This document shows positions 7,321 to 15,248 of a stretch of 64,000 bases of DNA, one piece after another. Both the position numbers and the translations under genes were made by a program. The notes beneath the pieces were generated by a model. It made no database searches and had not been told where the DNA came from. It worked only from the letters and a program-made list of their open reading frames with translations. The stretch's first letter is position 1. The number at the start of each line of letters is the position of its first letter. This DNA is from Legionella fallonii LLAP-10. GTDB taxonomy: Bacteria > Pseudomonadota > Gammaproteobacteria > Legionellales > Legionellaceae. The stretch lies in contig NZ_LN614827.1 of NCBI RefSeq assembly GCF_000953135.1, forward strand, positions 1,331,001 through 1,395,000. Reading direction: 5' to 3'.

Positions 7321-8733
7321 TCAAATTTTATCGGTATAGGCCTTATTTTTTATAAATCTATGTAATTTACCCGCCGGAGTATATTCAAATTGCGTTACTT
7401 CTGAAAAAGTCACTTCAGGATCAATTAAACCTAAGGCTTTCAAATTATCACGAATAGTGGTTCCTAATTGATTTTTATTAATAAAACCAGTTGATAATAT
7501 TTTAATATCCACACCTCGTTCTGTTTGTATTACCTGATATTCTTGAATGTTTTTTTCAAGCAATAATGGAGTTACAAAAACAAGATGATGTACAAATACA
7601 TCCCCGGGATACATAAAATTATATTCAGGTCGGCCCACTGGCTCTGCAAATAATTGATGCGCTACTCCACACACACATTTTTTTTCCAATAACTCCAATT
7701 GATCATTATATTCATAACGAATTAAGGGCAAAGTATATAAATAGAGGTTAGTTAAATACATTTTATGGGGAATAACTCCTTTATTTATCGGCTGTCCTCT
7801 TTCATCAACGGGTTGAATAATGCATTCATCATCATTGAGATGCATTGCATGGGTTTCTGGGTTAGCTCCACAGCTAACCCCAAATAATCCCTCACTGGAG
7901 GCATATAAATTACTGATGTGTACATCAGGCCAAGTGGTTTTAATCATCTTCCGTAGCAATGGGAATAAGGGTTCACCTGAAAGAAGGATGCGTTTAGGTC
8001 TGATATGAAGGTTTCTAATATGAGGTTCATGGCATAATCTGGATATTGTTGTAGGAGTACCTGTTAACGAATCAGGTTGTAAGTAATTTAGTTTCTCAAC
8101 AATTTTATCAGTGGGTAATGTGACAGGGATGTAAAATTGATCAAATAGAGTTGTTTTAAATGTTTGTGCAAAAGAATACATTGCATATACAGCATTCGAA
8201 ATGACAATCATTGCATTTTTCCATTTTCTATTTTGAAACTCTGAGAAAACCGGTTGGCGGTTAGTCCGAGAACTGTATCGAATAGTAAACAAGTAAAATT
8301 TAATCCATTCATCCCAGTTATAAACATAGATACAACGTTTACCGCTGGTTCCGCTGGTAGCTAGGGCATGATAAGAGTTAAGTAAATAGAGGGTATCTCC
8401 ATTGTTTTTCATTTTTTCTATATGATTTTCTACCATATCCAAGGACAACCTTCTATCCGTAACGACTTCATCCCAGTGCTTCATTAATGTCATTTTATTC
8501 ATGGCCGGAATTTCATGTAACTGATCTTCAGTGAAATGATTCACATCAATATCGGCCAACATTTTTTGGTACCATGGGGAGTTTGCTTTTGCATATCGCA
8601 ATAAATCTCTAAGCTTTTTATTACGCATTTCTTGAAGCATGTCTTTAGACCAGAATAAAGGCTCGCGCGCGTCTGTATATTTTTTCACCATATCTTGAGT
8701 ATGTTTGAGGCATAGTTCATGAGTAGATAGCAT
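7321..8733 (-). CDS. PaaK-like adenylate-forming ligase (phenylacetate-CoA ligase family)
   Basis: A 470-residue member of the ANL superfamily, closest by eye to the PaaK/CapK branch. The phosphate loop is ATSGTSGKR, followed by the YASSEG motif (A5), RYEYND (A7, where RYD is usual) and a C-terminal PAGKLHRF segment holding the expected catalytic lysine (A10). Such enzymes activate a carboxylic acid as acyl-AMP and pass it to CoA or an amine. CKCG-like cysteines (KKCVCG) may bind zinc as in PaaK relatives. I chose ATG 8733 because AAGAGG lies 7 nt upstream; ATG 8781 or 8778 would add 14-16 residues. It lies inside the tRNA-flanked island and probably serves the neighbouring biosynthetic genes, which is inference. 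Confidence 0.75.
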   Translation of the reverse strand: MLSTHELCLKHTQDMVKKYTDAREPLFWSKDMLQEMRNKKLRDLLRYAKANSPWYQKMLADIDVNHFTEDQLHEIPAMNKMTLMKHWDEVVTDRRLSLDMVENHIEKMKNNGDTLYLLNSYHALATSGTSGKRCIYVYNWDEWIKFYLFTIRYSSRTNRQPVFSEFQNRKWKNAMIVISNAVYAMYSFAQTFKTTLFDQFYIPVTLPTDKIVEKLNYLQPDSLTGTPTTISRLCHEPHIRNLHIRPKRILLSGEPLFPLLRKMIKTTWPDVHISNLYASSEGLFGVSCGANPETHAMHLNDDECIIQPVDERGQPINKGVIPHKMYLTNLYLYTLPLIRYEYNDQLELLEKKCVCGVAHQLFAEPVGRPEYNFMYPGDVFVHHLVFVTPLLLEKNIQEYQVIQTERGVDIKILSTGFINKNQLGTTIRDNLKALGLIDPEVTFSEVTQFEYTPAGKLHRFIKNKAYTDKI

Positions 8734-9065
8734 TTTATTCCTCTTCTTAAAAATCATCATAGCTCGCACCTCATTCATCACAAGAACAGATTGGTCGAGT
8801 TTTCATGAACTCTGCACTCAAATCCAATATTCGTTCAATAATTAAATAACTTGGTTATAAAATACATTCTTTATATAAAATAAGCATTTGAAATCGAATA
8901 AGTCAAACATTTCGAATTGAGTACTTACTATTAGAACAATTACTTTTAAGGAAAGATATTGATGCTGCATCTATTATTAAATCAACTATATTTAATTATA
9001 TGGTTTTCCGGAATGAAGTAATAATCAAACGGGCATAAATAACAGCGTTGTAAAAAGGAGTTAGC
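8734..9065. promoter_or_regulatory. Divergent intergenic region between ligase and ATP-grasp genes
   Basis: About 330 very AT-rich bases separate the minus-strand ligase from the plus-strand ATP-grasp pair, so promoters for both should lie here. I cannot pick out reliable -35/-10 boxes or an operator. A clear AAGGAG at 9056-9060 serves the TTG start at 9066. Confidence 0.45.
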
Positions 9066-10106
9066 TTGAATAAAACTATCAATGCTTATTATGAAAGTGC
9101 ATTATCTTTAAAATTACCTATAATTTATATAGATGAAGTCAAGGGATTAAACGTTCATCTGGGTAATAAAAATTATTTTTTACTTCGTGATATCACCCAG
9201 ATGAACAATGCATCCAGTATTTTTATTTCTAATAATAAGTATTTTATCAGGTCGCTTTTTCAAGATGAGAACATTCCTGTTCCTAAGGGCATATCACTTA
9301 GTAGAGCTGATTTCCTAAAGACTTCGTTAACTGGATTAGTACAAGGCATGCAATTTCCTTTGGTTGCAAAACCCATGTTAGGTTCCCACAAAGGTGAGGA
9401 TGTTTTATGCAATATTAAAGAAATTGAGGGCTTGTCGAATTATCTAAAATTTATGTTTAAAAAACATAAATTTATGCTTATAGAGGAATATCATACTGGA
9501 TTAAAGGAATACCAAGTTTTATTGTTAAATGGACGTATTCTTAGTGTGGTTGAGCGCAGGAAGCCAACTGTTATAGGGGACGGAGTCAACTCTATGGCGC
9601 AATTGATAATGCTTCAGTATAACATGTCAAAAAATCACTATTCTAAGTTATTAGGAGACAACTGCGAGGATTATATAAACTGCCTTAAGGAACAGGACAT
9701 CACTCCAGACAAGATCCTAAAAAAAAATCAAATAGCGAAAATCAGGAATGCAATAACTCCCACTCTCATGGGATATACACATGCTTTAGGACGGAGAATT
9801 AATAAAAAAAATGCATTTCTTATACGTAAGACTGCAAAGATTACTGGTTTAGACTTGGTTAGCCTCGAGATCCTTTGTGAAGATATAAATAAACCATTTA
9901 CAAAATCTAATTGGTTTATTTTAGGTGTTAACTCTCCATCTGATATCACAATTCATGAGTCACCGAAAAGTGGAAAAGCAGTAAACGTTAGCAAAAAAAT
10001 ACTGAAACAAATAATCTATCGTCATCCTGTTGCTTATTTGTTACATCGATTAAAACTCATTTATTTTAATCTGACACGAGATAGTGATAATGGACCGAAA
10101 TATTAA
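9066..10106 (+). CDS. ATP-grasp-like protein, probably degenerate (paralogue of the next gene)
   Basis: A 346-residue protein aligned end to end with its downstream neighbour and related to the ATP-grasp domain of cyanophycin synthetase/RimK enzymes. Conserved parts include FPLVAKPMLGS (nucleotide lysine), IEEYHTGLKEYQVLLLNGR and VIGDGVNSMAQLI. In the C-terminal lobe the paralogue's IIEAN becomes FILGVN, so the metal-binding Glu is Gly (residue ~287), GFD becomes SLE, and the NTGRGG loop is lost. It may thus be a catalytically dead partner or pseudoenzyme. The TTG start is supported by AAGGAG 5 nt upstream. Its end overlaps the next gene, implying coupled translation. Confidence 0.75.
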   Translation: MNKTINAYYESALSLKLPIIYIDEVKGLNVHLGNKNYFLLRDITQMNNASSIFISNNKYFIRSLFQDENIPVPKGISLSRADFLKTSLTGLVQGMQFPLVAKPMLGSHKGEDVLCNIKEIEGLSNYLKFMFKKHKFMLIEEYHTGLKEYQVLLLNGRILSVVERRKPTVIGDGVNSMAQLIMLQYNMSKNHYSKLLGDNCEDYINCLKEQDITPDKILKKNQIAKIRNAITPTLMGYTHALGRRINKKNAFLIRKTAKITGLDLVSLEILCEDINKPFTKSNWFILGVNSPSDITIHESPKSGKAVNVSKKILKQIIYRHPVAYLLHRLKLIYFNLTRDSDNGPKY

Positions 10107-11169
10107 ATTACTTTATCACTGTGCCCAAGCAATGCATTTGCCTTGTACTTATTTACCTAAAATTGATGCTCTGAAAATTGAGCTCGGTCCCAAGCCTTAT
10201 TATTTTTTATTGTCTATTTCTCCCCTTAATTATGGAGCTAGTATTTATATTGCGAAAAACAAATATTTATTGAATAAATTATTGCATCGTTCTGGTTTTC
10301 CTGTTCCCAAAGCATGTGCCTTTGACAAGAAAACTTGGCAAGAAAAATCGCTAAGTGAATTAATTACTCCCTTACGTTTCCCCTTGGTAGCAAAACCCAT
10401 GATGGATACAGCTCGAGGAAAAGATGTATTGTGTAATATTAAGAATATGGACAGTCTTTCTGATTATTTAAATTTTATTTTTAAGACTCATAAATTCGTT
10501 CAAATTGAAGAGTTTCATTCTAATTTAAAAGAATATCGCATATTGGTTTTAAATAATCGAGTGATAGGAGTGATATTGCGCACGAGCGCATATGTTATTG
10601 GGGATGGGAGGCATACTATTGAAGAATTGATTAAAATAAAAAATAAAGAACGAATTCGTTTAAGTCGGGAACTGACCATTTCCCCTTTAAAATATGATTT
10701 AGAATATAAAAATTGTTTGGAAGAACAAGGTTTAACCCTACAAAGTATCATTCCCGATGGTACCAAAATTAAACTATGCCATACAGTTAACACGGGCAGA
10801 GGAGGGAATATTTTATCTCAGGGCAAGAAAATTCATCCCCTCAATGCAAAACGTGTCTGTGAAGCAGCCAGAGCTATCGGTTTGAACTATGTTGGTTTTG
10901 ACTTACTATGTGAAGATATTAATGTCCCATTTAGATCTGATCAATGGATTATTATTGAAGCAAATTTTTGGGCCGATGCTACACTTCATGAAATTCCTAA
11001 TCAAGGAGTAAAAGCGAATGTAGTAAATAAAATTATGTGGCAGTTAATTTATCGTCATCCCTTTTCTTATCTTTATCATCTTTGTATTCGAAGCCGTATT
11101 TCGGTTTATATTAAATCTTTAACGCTATTATTGTTATTCTGCTTAGTCGTTTTTGAACTATTCAAGTAA
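10090..11169 (+). CDS. ATP-grasp amide ligase, cyanophycin synthetase-like domain, with C-terminal membrane anchor
   Basis: A 359-residue ATP-grasp protein that should join a carboxylate to an amine through an acyl-phosphate. Visible motifs are FPLVAKPMMDTARGKD (nucleotide-binding lysine and loop), IEEFHSNLKEYRILVLNNR, VIGDGRHTIEELI as in cyanophycin synthetases, NTGRGG, GFDLLCEDI and IIEANFWADATLHEIP, the last two giving the Asp, Glu and Asn metal ligands. The Mur-like third domain of cyanophycin synthetase is absent. The last ~20 residues (SLTLLLLFCLVVFELF) form a hydrophobic tail that could anchor it to the inner membrane. ATG 10090 is preferred over GTG 10084. Its substrates are unknown. 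Confidence 0.8.
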   Translation: MDRNIKLLYHCAQAMHLPCTYLPKIDALKIELGPKPYYFLLSISPLNYGASIYIAKNKYLLNKLLHRSGFPVPKACAFDKKTWQEKSLSELITPLRFPLVAKPMMDTARGKDVLCNIKNMDSLSDYLNFIFKTHKFVQIEEFHSNLKEYRILVLNNRVIGVILRTSAYVIGDGRHTIEELIKIKNKERIRLSRELTISPLKYDLEYKNCLEEQGLTLQSIIPDGTKIKLCHTVNTGRGGNILSQGKKIHPLNAKRVCEAARAIGLNYVGFDLLCEDINVPFRSDQWIIIEANFWADATLHEIPNQGVKANVVNKIMWQLIYRHPFSYLYHLCIRSRISVYIKSLTLLLLFCLVVFELFK

Positions 11170-11233
11170 TCCATTGAAAACCTGATATCTAAAAAGCTGA
11201 AGACATTAATCAATTGATTTGGAACTATAAAGA

Positions 11234-12832
11234 CTACATCTTTCTGCTGCGGGTTATATTTTTTTTTATTTTATCCAGTAAATCTCCACTATCCTTAAAC
11301 TTAATGTCTGGATATACATAAAATAAAGGTTGTTGTTTGAACCTCCTATTGTTTTTTCCATTATTAATGATAACTGGAGTAGCATTGTTTCCTTCTAATA
11401 ATAGAGTGGGTAATGTATAAATTTTTATTTTATGATTCTTAGTTAATTTGAATACGCCAACCCCATGCCAGGCCTGCACAGGATCACCTGATACTGTAGT
11501 AGTCAGGATAGCCAATTGTCCCATTTTCGCATGAATAGTCCATCGGATATAATTGGGCAAACAAGTTGCTATAGGTTCGCTTGGTAAATCCCTGTCACTT
11601 TTGATTTCTGAAATATAATTTATAGTCGCGTTCCAGGCTTCCCATAACATGCTTTGTCGGAGGTATTCTAATATTGTGGAAGGGTCTGGTTTGGAGTGGT
11701 ATTGTGGTTTTTTTATAAATAGTGCTATTTGCTGCAAATCGCTATCAATGAGATGGGTATATGGTTCAAAAATATGCCGGGTAAGTTCTATATAGAGATC
11801 ATCGTATTGTTTTCCATGCAACTGGGTATAATTCCAAAGGGTTTTATAGCGAATAATATAAATTAATGATTTAAATAAAGGAATAAATCTACCCTCGGGA
11901 TTAGAGGACTCAGGTTCGGGATCCAACTCAATTGCTTTATTAATAGTTTGCTCAATGTGATCTGGATTAAAAAGCGGGAGCATTAGCTTACTATATTGGC
12001 TACGGGCTTGCTCCCTGAGTTCTATTTTGTTCCGGTATAGATCTTTCGGCAAAAAATTGTCCATGAGCCATTGATAGTCAATAATTTCAACATAATTTGA
12101 GATATTTAATTGATCAATCCACTCCTTTAATCGATCTTGATAGGTTTTGATGGATTTTATTGGTTCATTAAGAAAAGAATTGAATCTACTTCCATCAGAA
12201 ACTACGGTAAATTTAGCCAGGGATTCTTGAGAGAGTATATTGGTTTCTTGGTATATGAGATCGATGGTATGAGCTATTTCAGCCAGACTAAGCAAAAAAT
12301 TTATTTCTGATAAATCAGGCATAACTCCTCTGGTTTTTAGAGGAGAGGATGATTTATAAGGTAATGCTGGAATCGTCATTTTTATGGGCTGATTTTTTTC
12401 AATAAGTGACCTGATTTTTTTTGATAAAATCAAGCGTGAGCAATTTGATTTGGGACCTTTCAAAAACTGTCTATCAAACAATACCTCTGTAATAATTTCC
12501 GCGGTACTTATTTGAGTTATTTTAGCTAAACCGTACTTTTTAAAGTTTTTTCCTGCTCTGGTCTTTGCTGCGGATATGCGTTTTAAAATAAAATGATGAG
12601 ATGCTTCTAAAATAGTAGGAATTAAATGGTCTCTAATTGCTTCAATGTCCATGAGCAATGCTTTTTGAGAAAAATCCACTGCACTATAGGTTTTTAAATT
12701 TAAATCCTGATTGATTTGATGCATAAAATGAGCACTAATTACTGCCTCACTTTTCTCGTCTAATCCAGGACTATATAATCCTAATTGATGATCTGGTCGA
12801 GCGCTCTTATTCATATTTTTATTAGATACCAT
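11234..12832 (-). CDS. Isocyanide synthase-like protein (PvcA/IsnA/Dit1 family)
   Basis: A 532-residue protein carrying the signature blocks of the DIT1/PvcA family: ALPYKSSSPLKT (residues 156-167), PDLSE (172-176), the VVSDGSRF block (210-217), RQSMLWEAW (392-400), NYIRWTIHA (427-435) and AWHGVGVF (454-461). PvcA and IsnA convert the amino group of Tyr or Trp to an isocyanide using ribulose-5-phosphate; yeast Dit1 makes N-formyl-tyrosine. At 532 residues it is much longer than PvcA (~330) and near Dit1 length, with an extra N-terminal ~140 residues and a central insertion of unknown role. It overlaps the upstream FMN enzyme gene by 11 nt, so the two are translationally coupled. No PvcB-type oxygenase is nearby. 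Family call is from motifs; substrate is unknown. Confidence 0.78.
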   Translation of the reverse strand: MVSNKNMNKSARPDHQLGLYSPGLDEKSEAVISAHFMHQINQDLNLKTYSAVDFSQKALLMDIEAIRDHLIPTILEASHHFILKRISAAKTRAGKNFKKYGLAKITQISTAEIITEVLFDRQFLKGPKSNCSRLILSKKIRSLIEKNQPIKMTIPALPYKSSSPLKTRGVMPDLSEINFLLSLAEIAHTIDLIYQETNILSQESLAKFTVVSDGSRFNSFLNEPIKSIKTYQDRLKEWIDQLNISNYVEIIDYQWLMDNFLPKDLYRNKIELREQARSQYSKLMLPLFNPDHIEQTINKAIELDPEPESSNPEGRFIPLFKSLIYIIRYKTLWNYTQLHGKQYDDLYIELTRHIFEPYTHLIDSDLQQIALFIKKPQYHSKPDPSTILEYLRQSMLWEAWNATINYISEIKSDRDLPSEPIATCLPNYIRWTIHAKMGQLAILTTTVSGDPVQAWHGVGVFKLTKNHKIKIYTLPTLLLEGNNATPVIINNGKNNRRFKQQPLFYVYPDIKFKDSGDLLDKIKKNITRSRKM

Positions 12833-13886
12833 TAATAAGTTCTTTCCCTGTATCTTTGATTGCCTGAATCGTAGACAAACCAGATAGTTTCATCGCTATT
12901 TCAAATTCATCTTTTAACAGAGTTAACATGGATTCAACTCCTTGCTCTCCATTTACTGCCAATGACCAGAGAGTAGGTCTTCCTATCAGAACAGCATCTG
13001 CACCCAATGCGATTGCTTTTAAAATGTCAGTACCTCGTTCAATGGCTCCATCAATAAGTACAGGAGTACGGCCAGCGACTGTTGCAATAATATCTGGTAA
13101 TACATTAATGGTAGCTTCAGATGTATCCAATTGGCGTCCTCCATGATTTGAAACGACAATGCCAGCAATATTTAATTGACAGGCAGTTTCAGCGTCTTGG
13201 GGATTTAGAATTCCCTTCAGGACGATTGGAAGAGTTGTTATTGATTGTATCCATTCAATGTCTTTCCATGTCAAGGAGGCATCAAATTCTTCTGCAGTGA
13301 ATTGATAAATAAGGTTATCATTTACTCTGCTTGAAAAATTTCCTGTGGTACATTGAGGCGGTAGTATAAATTGATTTCTAATATCTCTATCTCTTTTACC
13401 AGTTATAGGTGTACCTACAGTTACCACAATAGACTTATAGCCAGCCTTTTCAGCGCGATAAACTAGTTCCTCGGTTAACGTTCTGTTTTTAAAAATATAT
13501 GTTTGCAATAAGAGTTGAGGGTTCTGTGATTGTGAGGCAATTTCCTCAAGCGATTGATTGGACATACTGCTCACTATTAAGGGAATTCCACAAGTTTTAG
13601 CTGCTTTAGCCGTTCCTGATTCTCCCTGGGGATGTACTAATTGATGAAAAGCCATCGGTGCTATTAAAATTGGAGCCGATGAGTTTATCCAAGGTAACTT
13701 AATGGATGTATCTATTTTGGACACATCACGTAGACAGAACGGCCTTAAACGTATGGAATCAAAAGCTCTTTTATTATCCAGTTTGGTAATTTCATCACAA
13801 GACCCACCATCAATAAAATCAAAAATTTCAGCAGCAAGAGTCCTTTTTGCTAGATTCCTAAAATCGGATACGTTCACGGGATTCAT
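12822..13886 (-). CDS. FMN-dependent 2-hydroxy-acid oxidase/dehydrogenase family protein with altered active site
   Basis: A 354-residue (beta/alpha)8 flavoenzyme of the glycolate oxidase/L-lactate dehydrogenase family. FMN and catalytic blocks are kept: PILIAPMAF, QTY, the VLKGI lysine, VVSNHGGRQLD with catalytic His and Arg, and DGAIERGTDILKAIALGADAVL-type phosphate site ending in IGRP. Compared with plant glycolate oxidase, Tyr24 is Phe (FDFIDGG) and the Asp of TVDTP, which hydrogen-bonds the catalytic His, is Gly (TVGTP). Substrate or chemistry may therefore differ from simple hydroxy-acid oxidation. It is the first gene of a two-gene unit with the isocyanide synthase-like gene and may act as its tailoring or supply enzyme; that role is inference. 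Confidence 0.85.
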   Translation of the reverse strand: MNPVNVSDFRNLAKRTLAAEIFDFIDGGSCDEITKLDNKRAFDSIRLRPFCLRDVSKIDTSIKLPWINSSAPILIAPMAFHQLVHPQGESGTAKAAKTCGIPLIVSSMSNQSLEEIASQSQNPQLLLQTYIFKNRTLTEELVYRAEKAGYKSIVVTVGTPITGKRDRDIRNQFILPPQCTTGNFSSRVNDNLIYQFTAEEFDASLTWKDIEWIQSITTLPIVLKGILNPQDAETACQLNIAGIVVSNHGGRQLDTSEATINVLPDIIATVAGRTPVLIDGAIERGTDILKAIALGADAVLIGRPTLWSLAVNGEQGVESMLTLLKDEFEIAMKLSGLSTIQAIKDTGKELINGI

Positions 13887-14120
13887 TTTTTCTTACTCCA
13901 TCATTTATTTTAATACCGATTGATCCTAGCTTTATTTCTCCAGCGGTAAAGTATATTGACAGAAATGAGCGGCTAATTCTCTTAAAATGCAGTTATGGTA
14001 AAAAGGCTAATGTACCTAAATAAATTAGGATTATGAATATAAGTATAGAGGAAAAGCATAAGATTGTAATGGCGCGCAATGAATTTTAGTTTCTATTTTT
14101 ACGTAACTTATTGATTTTAT

Positions 14121-14197
14121 TGGCGTCCCGGAGAGGATTCGAACCTCCGACCTGCCCCTTAGGAGGGGGCTGCGCTATCCAGCTGTGCCACCGGGAC
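14121..14197 (-). tRNA. tRNA-Arg (anticodon CCT)
   Basis: A 77-nt tRNA with encoded CCA. The acceptor stem pairs GTCCCGG with CCGGGAC. The anticodon arm is GCCCC-CTCCTAA-GGGGC with CCT at the centre. The T arm is GGAGG-TTCGAAT-CCTCT, closed by one G-U pair. It decodes AGG. This is the intact copy; the degenerate copy at 5680 shares its 5' part. It marks the right border of the accessory island. Confidence 0.93.
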
Positions 14198-14324
14198 ATA
14201 TACCAGCGCAAGTTTACCTTTATCGTTGATAAATAACAATGAAATACTAGAGTTATCCTCATTTAAAAGTGAGGATTTCTTGCTTCTATTGAGACAAAAA
14301 TTTAGAAAGTTAACTTTCTTGTGG
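14148..14324. repeat. Right copy of the 177-bp direct repeat bounding the island
   Basis: Identical base for base to 5707-5883. It covers the 5' part of tRNA-Arg(CCT), its promoter region, and the last few codons and stop (PQES) of the hypothetical gene at 14310. The repeat therefore continues naturally into the right-hand flank, which suggests this is the ancestral arrangement and the left copy the duplicate. Confidence 0.9.
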
Positions 14325-15041
14325 ACACAATTTTAAATCACCTTTTGCCATGCGCTCCAGAACTTTAATATTTCTTTCTGCAATATCATAAATTCCCTTC
14401 ATGGTTGCTTTTTTCATCGACTCAAAGTGATTTTTAATTTGATTGACCTCTTCTACCGTCGGGACTTCATAATCAATATCTTCAATAAGCAATCTCATTC
14501 TATCCAATTGCAGCGCATGGAAATAAAAATAATGATTATTTTCATAAAGCTCCTTTCCTAAGAGAAAAGGGGATAACTCATTAAAAATATTAATTTTTTG
14601 AATGTCTGGTGCGGCATTATTGCGAATAAAACAAATTTTATTAAGAAAGAAAAACTCCTTTGAAAGTCCGGTCAATGCTCGATTGACGATAGAACAGTTA
14701 ATAATAGGGAAGCCTAAACCTACTCGATTAAGGAATAACAAATCGAATATTCCACTAATGTAGCTTTCTAGTTTAGTCTCGTGATTTTTTTTAATACAAT
14801 TAACAATAAAATTAAAATCCAGCCCACGGCAGCCTAAACCACGTCTGTCTTCTAAAAACCAAACAATATAAAAATAATCATTTAGAACATTCGATAAATA
14901 TTTATCTGCTAAAGAATTTTGTAATTGTCTGATTTCGTTGACTAATCCCGGGGTAATTACCACAGGGATTTTGGGTTTTAAGCATACTGACATTCCATTG
15001 ACACCCATTTCTCGCACTGCTAATAATTCAAGATCAAGCAT
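14310..15041 (-). CDS. Hypothetical protein
   Basis: A 243-residue protein I do not recognise. It is rich in aromatic and hydrophobic residues (LNDYFYIVWFLEDRRGLG, NHYFYFHALQLDRMRLL) but has no clear signal peptide or transmembrane run. The C-terminal 50 residues look helical. Cys residues are scattered with no metal motif. GGAG lies ~7 nt before ATG 15041. Its last codons and stop lie inside the 177-bp repeat, so the gene end may have been shaped by the island's insertion. Function unknown. Confidence 0.6.
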   Translation of the reverse strand: MLDLELLAVREMGVNGMSVCLKPKIPVVITPGLVNEIRQLQNSLADKYLSNVLNDYFYIVWFLEDRRGLGCRGLDFNFIVNCIKKNHETKLESYISGIFDLLFLNRVGLGFPIINCSIVNRALTGLSKEFFFLNKICFIRNNAAPDIQKINIFNELSPFLLGKELYENNHYFYFHALQLDRMRLLIEDIDYEVPTVEEVNQIKNHFESMKKATMKGIYDIAERNIKVLERMAKGDLKLCPQES

Positions 15042-15248
15042 TATTACTCCAGAAATGAAATGGAAAAGTTGACTAACGACTTTTATGGTTAAAAGTTGAC
15101 CAATATTTAATTGTAGCGCATTTTAAAAAAAAGATGGGGATTCTGTGTTTTTTGGGGATATAAATTCAGGATAGGTTCATTTTGAGGATAATCGCCCTTT
15201 GCAAAAGGAAAGGGCGGCTTTACTTTGTATCACATAATACAGGTACAA

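Noticed and set aside
5707..14324. The 177-bp repeats as long terminal repeats of a transposon
   Set aside because: They contain a functional tRNA gene and the end of a flanking gene, and there is no transposase acting on such ends; a duplication at a tRNA locus explains them better.
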